Shown here: one piece after another, positions 16,900 to 26,235 of the stretch | Layout: each line of letters begins with the position of its first letter | Numbering within the stretch: the first letter of the stretch is position 1 | From: an uncultured Paracoccaceae bacterium | GTDB taxonomy: Bacteria > Pseudomonadota > Alphaproteobacteria > Rhodobacterales > Rhodobacteraceae | Length of the DNA stretch: 64,000 nucleotides | Assembly: GCA_951812615.1 (NCBI GenBank) | Contig: CATOSU010000002.1 | Span: 62,001 to 126,000, forward strand | Reading direction: 5' to 3' | The notes under the pieces: model-generated | What the model was told of the DNA's origin: nothing | Databases searched by the model: none | Seen by the model: only the letters and a program-made list of their open reading frames with translations | Position numbers and translations under genes: made by a program

Positions 16900-18452
16900 C
16901 TTACCGCGCCGGGGATTTCGCGTTCGCGCCGCTCGACAAAGTCGCGCAAGGCCTCTCGTTGGGCTTCGTCAATTACCGGCGGTTCCTCTTCGTATCTTTC
17001 CAGCATGTTTCGGCACCACGCGCGGCCCCGTTCGCTGACCGACATCGATCCGCCAGCATTCCAGGTTTCAAACCGTTCATTATCCTGCACTTCGTCCAAG
17101 AACGGCATGTGCGCGCGGGTGTAGTCCTCATCAAAGAAATGCCCGCCGGGGCCGACTTTGGCGAGGTCGCCCAATGCTACTTCGATGTCGTCAAAAGACA
17201 CGCCGCCGAGCATGGTCTGGAAGCTGAGGATTTGCTGTGCGTCGGCTGCCAGTTTGCCCATCGATATGCAAAGCGATCCCTCGATAGTGCCGCCACAATG
17301 AGTCAACAGGTTACAGCCACCGAGTATGGCCGGATAGACTTTCAGGATCGAGTCGTAACCGGCGTAAAGGTCGTCTTCCTTCGAGCCGGATTTGGCGCCG
17401 TTCGTCCGCCACGGCACGCCGTAAAACCGAGCCATCTGGCCGAAAATGTACATGATAAGAGAAACTTCGGGCGACCCGAATGTGGGTGAACCGCTTTTCA
17501 TGTAAACGCCCATGGGTGCCACGCCCATGACGGCGCGGCAGCCCGGGCGGATGATCTGGGTGAAGGCCAGCCCGGCGAGCACCTCGGCGATGATCTGGGC
17601 GGTTGCGGCCAGCGAATGCACCGGGGTTGAAGCGCCGAACAAGACAAACGGCGACATCAGCAACGCCTGGTTCTCGGCGGCATAAACACGGATGGCGTCG
17701 AGCTGTGTTTTGTCCCAGACCAGTGGCGAATTGCAGTTGAAGATTGCGGTCATCACCACGTCGCGGTCCATGCGATCCGTGCCAAAGATCAATCGAGCCA
17801 TGTCGACGCTGTCACGCGCCTGATAGTCGGACTGCGGTGACCCCATGATTGGCTTGTCGGTTGCCAGAACGCTGGATTCGACCATGTGAAGATGTCGGTG
17901 CGGAACCGGCACATCCATCGGCTCCAGCGTGTAGCCGCCATTGTAGTGGATTGCCGGATTGACGTGGTGCAGCTTCATCAACATGCGCATGTCTGCGGCA
18001 GTGGCCTGTCGGCGCACACCGTCGAGATCGATCAGATTTGGCGTGCCATAGGCGGGGCCGAAAATCATGTTGCGCCCGCCGACGCGGACGGTGCGGTCAG
18101 GGTTGCGGGCGTGATAATCGAATTCTTCGGGGATTGAGGCAATCAGCTTCCGGATCAGTTCACGAGGGATGCGGATGCGGTGGCCGTCGACCTCTGCGCC
18201 CGCGTCTTTCCAAATTGTTGCAGACGCATCGTCCCTGAATTCCACGCCGGTGGTTTCTAAGATTCCCATCGCGTAGTTGTCGATGGCCTCCAACCCGTCT
18301 GTGGAAAGCACCTCATATGACGGGATGTTTCGCATCGTGGTCTTCGGATAGACGATCGGGGCCTTTAGCCGTGCCTGCCTGCGTCCGGCGGCACCGCCGG
18401 ATCGCGCACGGCGGCCACGGCTTGTGCGGGGTTCGGTTGTTGTATCGACCAT
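16896..18452 (-). CDS. MttB-family (trimethylamine methyltransferase-like) protein without pyrrolysine
   Basis: A 518-residue member of the MttB superfamily, whose non-pyrrolysine members transfer methyl groups from quaternary amines such as glycine betaine to a corrinoid protein. The ATG at 18452 is chosen; it follows the divergent LysR gene. The basic N-terminal tail (GRRARSGGAAGRRQARLK) is common in alphaproteobacterial members. Core motifs include ETTGVEFRDDA, IFGPAYGTPN, NCNSPLVWD and GGHFFDEDYTR. There is no in-frame TAG. No corrinoid protein gene is adjacent. The neighbouring betaine-type ABC transporter supports a quaternary-amine substrate, by inference. Confidence 0.85.
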   Translation of the reverse strand: MVDTTTEPRTSRGRRARSGGAAGRRQARLKAPIVYPKTTMRNIPSYEVLSTDGLEAIDNYAMGILETTGVEFRDDASATIWKDAGAEVDGHRIRIPRELIRKLIASIPEEFDYHARNPDRTVRVGGRNMIFGPAYGTPNLIDLDGVRRQATAADMRMLMKLHHVNPAIHYNGGYTLEPMDVPVPHRHLHMVESSVLATDKPIMGSPQSDYQARDSVDMARLIFGTDRMDRDVVMTAIFNCNSPLVWDKTQLDAIRVYAAENQALLMSPFVLFGASTPVHSLAATAQIIAEVLAGLAFTQIIRPGCRAVMGVAPMGVYMKSGSPTFGSPEVSLIMYIFGQMARFYGVPWRTNGAKSGSKEDDLYAGYDSILKVYPAILGGCNLLTHCGGTIEGSLCISMGKLAADAQQILSFQTMLGGVSFDDIEVALGDLAKVGPGGHFFDEDYTRAHMPFLDEVQDNERFETWNAGGSMSVSERGRAWCRNMLERYEEEPPVIDEAQREALRDFVERREREIPGAVS

Positions 18453-18540
18453 TATGTGCGCCCTTATAGGTGTAGAAGTATCCCGCCGCCGCTCCGTTCT
18501 AACAATCTCAGAAATAATTGCGCAGGAGAGAAACCCCTGA

Positions 18541-19488
18541 TTACGCCAGTTCGCCGTTTTCTGGGATTTCGGTGCGAGCAATCGGACTGCTCAGTTCCCT
18601 TTGAATCCAATCGCTGAAGTCGGCAACCAAGCGCGATGGAGTCGCAACGTCAGGCTGGCACAGGTAATACCCGTGCTGCGGCAATTCCTCGGTCTCAATC
18701 GCGGGAACCAGAACGCCACTTTCCAGAAACTGCTGCATCAGCGGGGCGCCGAGCAATCCGATCCCCTGCCCATCCAGAACTGCCTGAACGAAATTGATGT
18801 ATGAATCATATGAACTCATGCGGATCCGGCTGCCCAGAACTGCGCCCTTGTCGCGGAAATAATTCGTCCAGATCGACGAAGGATCGAACGCGCTTTCAAA
18901 TTCCAGAAGTGGGACGTTCGACAAGTCGGAAAGCGTCTCGAAAGGCCCGTAGTTGTTAAAGAATGCTTGACTGCAAAGCGGAGCAATCCTCTGCCTTTGC
19001 AGCAAAACACTTTTTGTTCCTGGCCAGTTCCCTGTGCCATAGCGGATCGCGATATCTACGTCAAATTGGACCAGGTTGATGACATCGTGTGAAACCAGCA
19101 GGCGAAAATCGGCGCTGGGATGAGTGCGGCGGTAGCGACCAATATTGGGCATTAACCAATAGGTCGACACGCCAGAGGTGGTCGAGATCGTGATGAGGCT
19201 GTCTTCCTTGGTGTTTTCGATCGCCTCGATCTCGTCCACAATCGATTGAAAACCGGAATGAACGGTGCGCGACAGCTTTCGACCGGCGCGGGTCAATTCA
19301 ATGCTGCTTTGACCGCGGGCAAACAGCTCATAGCCAAGATGCAATTCAAGTTGCCGCACCTGTCGAGAGACTGCGACACGAGTGACATTCAGTTCCTTGG
19401 CAGCCTCGGTGAAGCTTAGGTTTCGCGCAGAAGCTTCGAAAGCCAGCAGTGACTTCGGAGGTGGAAGTTTTCGAAATCCTTGGACCAA
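18541..19488 (-). CDS. LysR-type transcriptional regulator, GcvA-like
   Basis: A 315-residue regulator. The N-terminal winged helix-turn-helix has FEASARNLSFTEAAKELNVT and AVSRQVRQLE, typical of the GcvA branch. The rest is a substrate-binding domain (ISTTSGVSTYWLMPNIGRY, FDVDIAIRYGTGNWPG). The start appears to be TTG at 19488 with GGAG a few bases upstream. It is divergent from the ABC transporter operon and shares strand with the MttB and dehydrogenase genes. A perfect inverted repeat lies in the intergenic region and is the likely binding site. Confidence 0.88.
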   Translation of the reverse strand: MVQGFRKLPPPKSLLAFEASARNLSFTEAAKELNVTRVAVSRQVRQLELHLGYELFARGQSSIELTRAGRKLSRTVHSGFQSIVDEIEAIENTKEDSLITISTTSGVSTYWLMPNIGRYRRTHPSADFRLLVSHDVINLVQFDVDIAIRYGTGNWPGTKSVLLQRQRIAPLCSQAFFNNYGPFETLSDLSNVPLLEFESAFDPSSIWTNYFRDKGAVLGSRIRMSSYDSYINFVQAVLDGQGIGLLGAPLMQQFLESGVLVPAIETEELPQHGYYLCQPDVATPSRLVADFSDWIQRELSSPIARTEIPENGELA

Positions 19489-19530
19489 ATCGGCGCTCCA
19501 TTCGGCGGGTTACAGTTCAAAGCCGTGGCT

Positions 19531-19553
19531 TTGCGTAATCTGAGGTTACGCAA
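19531..19553. promoter_or_regulatory. Putative LysR operator between lysR and the ABC operon
   Basis: A perfect inverted repeat TTGCGTAA (19531-19538), 7-base spacer, TTACGCAA (19546-19553). Length and position, about 40-60 bases before the ATPase gene and 43 bases from the LysR start, fit a LysR-type recognition site controlling both directions. Confidence 0.7.
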
Positions 19554-19591
19554 GGGGTCAGTTTTTTTCAATGTTGAGAAGGCGAAGCTTT

Positions 19592-20674
19592 ATGCAAGGG
19601 TTATACAAGTATGGGGCGGATCCAAACCAGATGACACCGGAAGCAGACGGCCAAAGCGCGATTGAGTGCCGAAATCTATGGAAGATTTTCGGCGATCGCG
19701 CGCAAGAGGCGCTGATCGCGGCAAAAGCGGGTGAGGTCGACAAAGACGCGGCGCTGGAGCAATTCGGCTGCGTCATCGGTGTTGCAGACGCCAGTTTCAC
19801 GGTCGCCCAGGGTGAGATTTTCTGCATCATGGGGCTTTCCGGATCAGGCAAATCCACCATCATCCGCCACGTCAACCGACTGATTGAACCGACCGACGGG
19901 CAGGTTCACGTTGAAGGCCGCGACGTGATGGGGCTCAATCCCAAGGAACTGCGCGAGCTTCGGGCGCGGACCATCGGCATGGTGTTTCAGCACATGGCAT
20001 TGTGGCCGCACAAGACGATTTCCGAGAATGTCGCATTTGGACTGGAGGTGCAGAAGGTCGCGAAGGCTGCACGCCAGACCGCCGCGGATGACGCGTTGCA
20101 ACGCGTCGGCCTGGGAGGTTGGGGGGATCGCTATCCCGATCAACTGTCCGGCGGGATGCAACAGCGCGTTGGTCTGGCTCGCGCGCTTGCCGCGGACCCG
20201 GATATACTGTTGATGGACGAACCCTTCAGCGCACTTGACCCGCTGATCCGAAACGACCTCCAGGATGAATTCCTCACGCTGTCGCGGGATTTGAAAAAGA
20301 CCACGCTGTTCATCACGCATGACCTTGATGAGGCGATGAAGATGGGCAACCGGATCGCGATCATGAAGGATGGCAAGATCGACCAGACCGGAACGCCGGA
20401 GGCAATCGTCCTGCGGCCGGAAACCGATTACGTCGCCCGCTTTGTCAGCTCAATTTCAACGCTGAAATATATCTCGGCGTCTGAAATTGCGACCTCCGGC
20501 GATGTCGCCACTGATGCTCCCGTGGCGGGACCGGACACGCCATTGCCAGCTCTGATCGAAATGCTGAACGGCGATGTGGCGCATATCGCAATCCGCGACG
20601 GCGACACACTGATCGGCCGGGTCGGGGCGGCAGAGGTTTTGGGCACTGTCAGTCGCGATCTGGGACGCAGATAG
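19592..20674 (+). CDS. Glycine betaine/proline-type ABC transporter ATP-binding protein (ProV/OpuAA-like)
   Basis: About 360 residues. The insertion KAGEVDKDAALEQFGCVIGV before the core is typical of ProV-like ATPases. Walker A is GLSGSGKST, signature LSGGMQQR, Walker B ILLMDEPFSALDP. A degenerate C-terminal regulatory segment follows residue 280. Two starts are possible: ATG at 19571 and ATG at 19592; the second has a better ribosome-binding site (AAGG). It begins a four-gene operon with both permeases and the binding protein, under the LysR-type palindrome. The substrate is probably a betaine or other quaternary amine. Confidence 0.88.
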   Translation: MQGLYKYGADPNQMTPEADGQSAIECRNLWKIFGDRAQEALIAAKAGEVDKDAALEQFGCVIGVADASFTVAQGEIFCIMGLSGSGKSTIIRHVNRLIEPTDGQVHVEGRDVMGLNPKELRELRARTIGMVFQHMALWPHKTISENVAFGLEVQKVAKAARQTAADDALQRVGLGGWGDRYPDQLSGGMQQRVGLARALAADPDILLMDEPFSALDPLIRNDLQDEFLTLSRDLKKTTLFITHDLDEAMKMGNRIAIMKDGKIDQTGTPEAIVLRPETDYVARFVSSISTLKYISASEIATSGDVATDAPVAGPDTPLPALIEMLNGDVAHIAIRDGDTLIGRVGAAEVLGTVSRDLGRR

Positions 20675-20676
20675 AT

Positions 20677-21546
20677 ATGGATCCGGCTCTCAATCCCTTT
20701 GATTATTTCACCGTGCCGTTTGGCCAATGGTCAGAGGCAAGCCTGAACTGGGTTGTCGGGCACAGCCGGTCCACGCTGATCTCGGCCAAGGCGCCGGTTC
20801 AGACCTTTCTTGAAATCGTTCAAGGCGGGTTAGAGTCCATCCCGCCAACGATCGGAATTTTGGGGGCGGCACTGTTTGGCTGGCTTCTGTCGGGATGGCG
20901 ATTGGCGGCGACTGGTTTTGTCTGCTTAACGCTGATTGGTCTGATGGGGGCCTGGGAAGCCGCAATGACGACGCTTTCCATCGTCTTCGCGGCGGTGACG
21001 CTTTGCGTGATCATTGGATTGCCAATCGGCGTGCTTGCAGCGCGCAGCGATGCGTTCTTTCGCATTTTGCGCCCGATCCTCGACCTGATGCAGACAATTC
21101 CATCCTTCGTCTATCTGGTCCCGGTCGTGATGCTGTTCGGCATTGGCGACACTCCCGGTGTCATCGTCACCGTCTTTTTCGCGATCATTCCGCTGATCCG
21201 CCTGACCAATCTGGGCATCCGCGAGGTTCGCGAAGATCTGGTCGAGGCCGCGCGTGCCTTTGGCGCTGGTCCGACCCGCGTGTTGTTCAGCGTCCAGATT
21301 CCTCTAGCGCGCCCGACAATACTCGCCGGGCTGAACCAAACCGTCCTGTTGTCGCTTTCAATGGCCGTCGTTGCATCGATGATCTCGGTCGCCGGGCTGG
21401 GGCGCATCGTGCTTGAAGGCATCGGTCGTCTTGATTTCGGTAGCGCCACGGTCGGCGGCATCGGGATCGTACTGACGGCGATCACGGTCGACCGTTACGT
21501 GCAAGCTCTGGGTGCCGCACGGCGGCGTGACAAGGTCGGGGGCTAA
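20677..21546 (+). CDS. ABC transporter permease 1 (ProW-like)
   Basis: A 289-residue membrane protein, two bases after the ATPase stop. Several hydrophobic helices are visible (IGILGAALFGWLLSGW, FVCLTLIGLMGAWEAAM and others), with the EAA-loop region REVREDLVEAARAFGAGPT that contacts the ATPase. It is clearly paralogous to the next gene, with an alignable N-terminus (PFGQWSEASLNWVV against PLTEWANDSMRWLT). The operon therefore encodes a two-subunit membrane channel in place of one ProW. Confidence 0.88.
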   Translation: MDPALNPFDYFTVPFGQWSEASLNWVVGHSRSTLISAKAPVQTFLEIVQGGLESIPPTIGILGAALFGWLLSGWRLAATGFVCLTLIGLMGAWEAAMTTLSIVFAAVTLCVIIGLPIGVLAARSDAFFRILRPILDLMQTIPSFVYLVPVVMLFGIGDTPGVIVTVFFAIIPLIRLTNLGIREVREDLVEAARAFGAGPTRVLFSVQIPLARPTILAGLNQTVLLSLSMAVVASMISVAGLGRIVLEGIGRLDFGSATVGGIGIVLTAITVDRYVQALGAARRRDKVGG

Positions 21547-21550
21547 GGCA

Positions 21551-22495
21551 ATGGACGGGTCCATTCTCCTCGACCCCTTCACGGCGATCAATCTGCCGCT
21601 GACCGAGTGGGCCAATGACAGCATGCGCTGGCTGACCTCGAACTATCGAAGCGTTTTTCAGGCGATCAAGGCACCGGTTAAAGTGGCCCTGGATTTCGTT
21701 GAAGATGGGCTTCGTGACACGCCGCAGACTTTGCTGTTGGTCCTCTTCACGCTCTTCGCCTGGCAGGTCGTCAACCGCGCCACAGCCATTATCACGTTCT
21801 TTGGGTTATTGGCCATCGGCCTGATCGGTGCCTGGGATCCGGCGATGACCAGCTTTGCGGTTTTGATTACCGCCGTTTCCATATCGGTGATCATCGGCCT
21901 GCCGCTCGGCATCCTGTGCGCAAGGGTGAACTTCCTTTGGGCCATCGTGCGCCCGGTCTTGGATTTCATGCAAACGATCCCGTCATTCACCTATCTGGTA
22001 CCGGTGATCCTTTTGTTTGGGATCGGCAACGTACCCGGCGTGATCGTCACGGTCTTCTTCGCCACTGCACCGCTGATCCGCCTGACCAATCTTGGCCTGC
22101 GCGAAGTGCGCGCCGACCTGGTCGAGGCGGCGGATGCCTTCGGCGCGTCACGGATGAAACGGCTGTGGTCCGTTGAACTTCCGCTGGCCCGCCCCACCAT
22201 CATGGCGGGCATCAACCAGACCGTGATGCTGTCGCTCGTGATGAGCGTCATTGCGTCCATGATATCTGTCGCGGGGCTCGGCAGGCTGGTGCTGGTGGGT
22301 ATCAGCCAACTTGATCTTGCGCGCGCCTCAATTGGTGGACTTGGCATCGTCCTGCTCGCCATCATTTTCGACCGAATTACGCAGGGCTTTGGTTTCACAC
22401 GACGCGACCGCGGCGGTCGCGGGCTGTGGGAGCAGGACCCAATCGGCTGGATGCGAAGAAAGTTTGCAGACCGGTCAAACCAACCAACCAACTAA
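21551..22495 (+). CDS. ABC transporter permease 2 (ProW-like)
   Basis: A 314-residue permease starting at ATG 21551, four bases after the first permease gene. The hydrophobic core and EAA loop (REVRADLVEAADAFGASRM) parallel its neighbour, and both have MQTIPSF-YLVPV. The C-terminus is longer and hydrophilic (GGRGLWEQDPIGWMRRKF). Together they likely form a heterodimeric channel for the betaine-type substrate captured by the next gene product. Confidence 0.88.
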   Translation: MDGSILLDPFTAINLPLTEWANDSMRWLTSNYRSVFQAIKAPVKVALDFVEDGLRDTPQTLLLVLFTLFAWQVVNRATAIITFFGLLAIGLIGAWDPAMTSFAVLITAVSISVIIGLPLGILCARVNFLWAIVRPVLDFMQTIPSFTYLVPVILLFGIGNVPGVIVTVFFATAPLIRLTNLGLREVRADLVEAADAFGASRMKRLWSVELPLARPTIMAGINQTVMLSLVMSVIASMISVAGLGRLVLVGISQLDLARASIGGLGIVLLAIIFDRITQGFGFTRRDRGGRGLWEQDPIGWMRRKFADRSNQPTN

Positions 22496-22514
22496 TCCAA
22501 CAAGGGAGAACAAC

Positions 22515-23489
22515 ATGAAACGTTCAATCACCAAACTGGCAATCACGGCGCTCGCAACCGGACTGATTGCCGCTCCGGTGGTCGCTCAGGAAGCCACGGC
22601 CATCAGCACAGGCCGGACAGATCACCAGTTGATCTATGAGGTGATCGAGGAAGGTCTGATCGCACTCGGATACGAAAACAATGAAATGCTGACCGGCAAC
22701 TACCCTGCCATTCATCTGTCCATCGGCCAGGGCGACGCGGATTACACCGCCGTACACTGGAAACCGTTGCACAACGAGTTTTTCGCCAACTCTGGAGGCG
22801 ATGATGCACTGGTACGTGCAGGCCCGATGTATACCAACGCGATGCAGGCATATTTCATCGACAAGGCCACTGCCGAAGCACATGGGATAACGGCGCTGGA
22901 ACAGTTAAAAGACCCGGCGATCAAAGCACTTTTCGACACAGACGGTGACGGCAAGGCGAACCTGACCGGCTGCAACCCGGGATGGGGCTGTGAAAAGGTC
23001 GTCGAGCATCATCTGGACGCCTACGAATTGCGCGACCACGTCAATAACGACAAGGGCGAGTATTTTGCGCTGATGGCAGACACCATCGAACGCTACAAGG
23101 CTGGGGAGCCGATCCTTTACACCACCTGGGCGCCCAACTGGATCATGGGAACACTGCAGGAAGGTAAAGACGTTGTTTGGCTGAACGCGCCGTTTTCTTC
23201 ACTGCCCGGCGATCAGGGCACCGACACGGCCTGGGACGATGGGCGCAATCCGGGCTTTGGCTCCAACGACAACTATATCCTTGTGAACAAGGGATTTGCG
23301 GATGCGAACCCTAGAGCCATGGCCTTCATGAATGGGCTACGAATTCCGGTCGCGGATCTTTCAGTAATGATGACGCGCATGAACAACGGAGAAAACTCGC
23401 TCGAGCAGCTTGAGCAAATTGCGAAAGACTGGATCGCGGATCATCAGGCCGATTGGGACGCACTGATCGCAAAAGCGGCGGCAATGTAA
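22515..23489 (+). CDS. Glycine betaine/L-proline-type ABC substrate-binding protein (ProX/OpuAC family)
   Basis: A 324-residue periplasmic binding protein. The signal peptide runs MKRSITKLAITALATGLIAA with cleavage near VVAQ. Family motifs are DYTAVHWKPLH, the acidic loop FDTDGDGKANLTGCNPGWGC and EPILYTTWAPNWIM, the latter two supplying aromatic residues for a quaternary-ammonium cage. The ATG has GGGAGAA just upstream. A hairpin follows the gene, as often seen where the binding protein is made in excess. Substrate specificity cannot be settled without structure. Confidence 0.88.
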   Translation: MKRSITKLAITALATGLIAAPVVAQEATAISTGRTDHQLIYEVIEEGLIALGYENNEMLTGNYPAIHLSIGQGDADYTAVHWKPLHNEFFANSGGDDALVRAGPMYTNAMQAYFIDKATAEAHGITALEQLKDPAIKALFDTDGDGKANLTGCNPGWGCEKVVEHHLDAYELRDHVNNDKGEYFALMADTIERYKAGEPILYTTWAPNWIMGTLQEGKDVVWLNAPFSSLPGDQGTDTAWDDGRNPGFGSNDNYILVNKGFADANPRAMAFMNGLRIPVADLSVMMTRMNNGENSLEQLEQIAKDWIADHQADWDALIAKAAAM

Positions 23490-23498
23490 ATCCTCCCA

Positions 23499-23523
23499 GG
23501 GTCCGCCTGTAATGGGCGGGCCC
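23499..23523 (+). terminator. Hairpin after the binding-protein gene
   Basis: GGGTCCGCC (23499-23507), a 7-base loop, then GGCGGGCCC (23515-23523): nine pairs with one G-T wobble, ten bases after the stop. It may partly terminate or protect the ABC transcript before the two dehydrogenase/oxidase genes. Confidence 0.6.
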
Positions 23524-23551
23524 AAAACTCTTTCAACGGAAACTTGCGTTC

Positions 23552-24481
23552 ATGGCGATCTTTTTCCATTGGGAACAGGCAACCAGGGATCTTTGGCAAG
23601 CCAGTTTTGCGGCGCAGCATGCTGATGCCGACCTGCGTTTTGCCGAGAGCATCGGCAATCCAGATGACATTGAATTTGCAGTGGTCTGGGCACCCCCAAG
23701 CGGATTGCTGAAGACCTTCAGGAACCTGAAATACATCTTCTCAATCGGCGCTGGCGTGACCCACATCACGCTTGATCCCGACTGGCCTGAACACGTGCCG
23801 ATTGTCCGACTGCAGGACAGGTTGCTGGTACAGGACATGTCCTGCCACATCATTCACTGGGTGCTTCACTTTCACCGGTTCTATGCCAGATACGGCCATC
23901 AGCAGGCTGCCAAACAGTGGCTGCGCCACCGCTACCCCAGCAACGCAGAACGGCGGGTGTCGGTGCTGGGCCTCGGGCAAACCGGGTTGGACGCCTGCGA
24001 ACGCCTGCGTGATCTTGGGTTCTCTGTGACCGGTTGGGCCCGAAGCCAGAAATCCATCGACGGTGTGCGAAGCCTATCAGGAGAAGCCGCTTTAAAAACC
24101 GTCATCTCTGACGCTGACATACTGGTCAATTTGCTGCCGCTCACCCCTGCTACAACGGATATCCTGAATGCCGCCGCATTTTTGCAAATGCCCAAAGGAA
24201 GCTTCCTGATCAACTGCTCCCGCGGCTCTACCGTCGTCGATCAGGATTTGCTGGCCGCGCTCGACAGCGGGCAGATCGAGGCCGCGGCGCTTGATGTCTT
24301 TCGCGAGGAACCTTTGCCGCAGGATGATCCCTTTTGGACGCATCCGAATGTCTTTGTGACGCCCCATGCGGCTGCGCCCACGAACGAACGGTCAGCAGCA
24401 GAGTTCATTGCCCAGCAGATCCGCATATGCGTCGAGGGCGGAACGCCTTCGCCCATAGTGGATCTGAAACGGGGCTACTAG
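23552..24481 (+). CDS. Glyoxylate/hydroxypyruvate reductase A-like 2-hydroxyacid dehydrogenase
   Basis: A 309-residue NAD(P)-dependent dehydrogenase of the GhrA type. Family marks are YIFSIGAGVTHI, the Rossmann motif VSVLGLGQTGLD, the catalytic Arg in INCSRGSTVVDQ, ALDVFREEPLP and the His in VTPHAAAPT. The start ATG at 23552 follows the hairpin after the ABC operon. It is the second 2-hydroxyacid dehydrogenase flanking this transport block, pointing to formation of a glyoxylate-like or 2-oxo acid intermediate; this is inference. Confidence 0.87.
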   Translation: MAIFFHWEQATRDLWQASFAAQHADADLRFAESIGNPDDIEFAVVWAPPSGLLKTFRNLKYIFSIGAGVTHITLDPDWPEHVPIVRLQDRLLVQDMSCHIIHWVLHFHRFYARYGHQQAAKQWLRHRYPSNAERRVSVLGLGQTGLDACERLRDLGFSVTGWARSQKSIDGVRSLSGEAALKTVISDADILVNLLPLTPATTDILNAAAFLQMPKGSFLINCSRGSTVVDQDLLAALDSGQIEAAALDVFREEPLPQDDPFWTHPNVFVTPHAAAPTNERSAAEFIAQQIRICVEGGTPSPIVDLKRGY

Positions 24482-24484
24482 GCC

Positions 24485-25795
24485 TTGATTCGGCCAAGGA
24501 TCATCCCAAAGCACACCGACAGCAATGGTTGGTGGGAAATCCTGGCACCTGCGCCTGAGCCGCAAAAGGTCAACGGCACAGTTCGTGTTGAAACCGCGAT
24601 CATTGGAGCCGGGATATGCGGTGTTTCCGTTGCGCATCAACTTGGAAAATTAAGACCCAACGATAGTCTAGCCCTGATTGATGCCGAGCGAATTGGATTT
24701 GGCGCGTCGGGCCGAAATGCCGGCTTCATGCTCAACGTGCATAGCCACGGGCCGCCCAAGAAAATCGAAATACTGCGGCGGAATCTGAGACTCTGGGAAA
24801 GCGGTCTGAGCGACCTGCGCCGCATGGTTCGCGAATTCCAGATCAACTGCGATTGGGACGAATTTGGCCGTTTCTATGGTTCCGCCGGTCCGGACGGCGA
24901 AAAACACATCGATGAAATCGCAGATACATTGAATCAGCTCGGCCACGAGTATCGTTGGCTGACAGGCGATGAGATGCATTCCCGCATCGGGACAAATTTC
25001 TACAAGCGCGGCCTTCATGCGTCAGGAAGCGCGCTGGTGAATCCGGCGTCGCTCCTTCGCGGGTTGGCCCGACATCTCCCGGCGAATGTGCAGGCCTATG
25101 AGGATTGCCCTGTTACGGGCATAGTGCGAGCGAATGGATGCTTTACTGTCCAAACCGAGAGCGGCAAGGTTGTGGCCGACAGGTTGGTGTTGGCAGCTGG
25201 TGTATTTCTGAAAGAATTCGGAGCCGCATCTGGCCGCTATGTGCCAATGGCCACCTATGCAAGCCTGACCGCTCCTTTGAGCGAAGAAGAACTTGGTCAA
25301 TTGGGCGCGGCGCAACCATTCGGACTGCTGGGCGGTTCAGAATACGGCGCGACGATCCGTTTGACGAAGGACAAACGCCTTTTCGTGCGAAATGTCTTCA
25401 AGCACGTACCCGGCGCGCCAACAAATGCACGCGACGTGGCGGAAATCGCGAAGTTGCACCGCAAAGCAATGACCTCCCGTTGGCCGGGGCTGGCCAGGAC
25501 GCCATTTCAGCACAGCTGGGGTGGCATCATGGCGTTCACCTGGAATGACGGGACGGTCTTTGGAGAACTCGAACCCGGTTTGTTTGCAGTGCTTACAAAC
25601 GACGTATCACCGATGACCCGCGGCGCCGCAGCAGGTCGCCTTCTGGCTGACCTGATGGAAGATCAGGCAAGCGATTTACTGTCCACTCAGCTCAGCATAC
25701 CGCAAGCCCGCAGACTTCCGCCCAGACCGTTTCTTGTCCTAGGAATTGCCCTTCGCCGCGGATTGCTGCGCGCAGTTGCACACAGGGAGTTTTAG
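24485..25795 (+). CDS. FAD-dependent amino-acid oxidoreductase (DAO family)
   Basis: A 436-residue flavoenzyme of the glycine/D-amino acid oxidase family, likely cleaving an N-methylated or secondary amine. FAD-binding GAGICGVSVAHQLG begins near residue 40; GFGASGRNAGFML is the second typical motif. A C-terminal segment, HSWGGIMAFTWNDG, is family-like. The start is probably TTG at 24485, three bases after the dehydrogenase stop, implying one transcript. With the MttB protein and the betaine transporter it could act on sarcosine- or dimethylglycine-like products. Confidence 0.8.
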   Translation: MIRPRIIPKHTDSNGWWEILAPAPEPQKVNGTVRVETAIIGAGICGVSVAHQLGKLRPNDSLALIDAERIGFGASGRNAGFMLNVHSHGPPKKIEILRRNLRLWESGLSDLRRMVREFQINCDWDEFGRFYGSAGPDGEKHIDEIADTLNQLGHEYRWLTGDEMHSRIGTNFYKRGLHASGSALVNPASLLRGLARHLPANVQAYEDCPVTGIVRANGCFTVQTESGKVVADRLVLAAGVFLKEFGAASGRYVPMATYASLTAPLSEEELGQLGAAQPFGLLGGSEYGATIRLTKDKRLFVRNVFKHVPGAPTNARDVAEIAKLHRKAMTSRWPGLARTPFQHSWGGIMAFTWNDGTVFGELEPGLFAVLTNDVSPMTRGAAAGRLLADLMEDQASDLLSTQLSIPQARRLPPRPFLVLGIALRRGLLRAVAHREF

Positions 25796-26235
25796 CGGCC
25801 CTCGCCGAAGATTGCGTCCGGCATTCCAGATGCAAGTATTCGCGCAGAGCGTCTCGTCTCGCGAATACAGCATGAAATATCACGACACGGCTTAATTCGG
25901 GTTGTTAACATGCGTTCAGAAATCAAGTTCCGATCGCATCATTGCGCGCATTGCGGACTTTTAACGCAACGTGCAGAAACCGTCGCTTCTGGACTCGCTG
26001 CTGCCGACCAACGTTCGCTCAGCGTGTGGCCGCTTCTCGAAATCGAACGGCTGATTTCGCCGATCGAGATATCTGGCAGCTTCAACAATTGAACGGTTGG
26101 AACGGGCGAAACCGGCGATATCTTTAGATGGCCGGTTTGGAATCGCAGCCCAACCTCGTCCCACCGGACCCCCACAAGGCGGCAGCGTGCCCCATACTGC
26201 TGATCCAATAGATCGACCTAGATCCGGGTCTTTCG
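25796..26235. other. Intergenic region between DAO oxidase and hyuB ends
   Basis: 440 bases between two convergent transcripts. A minus-strand frame 25961-26239 begins with an ATG overlapping the hyuB stop, but its 92-residue product has no recognisable feature. No gene is assigned and no clear hairpin was seen. Confidence 0.4.
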
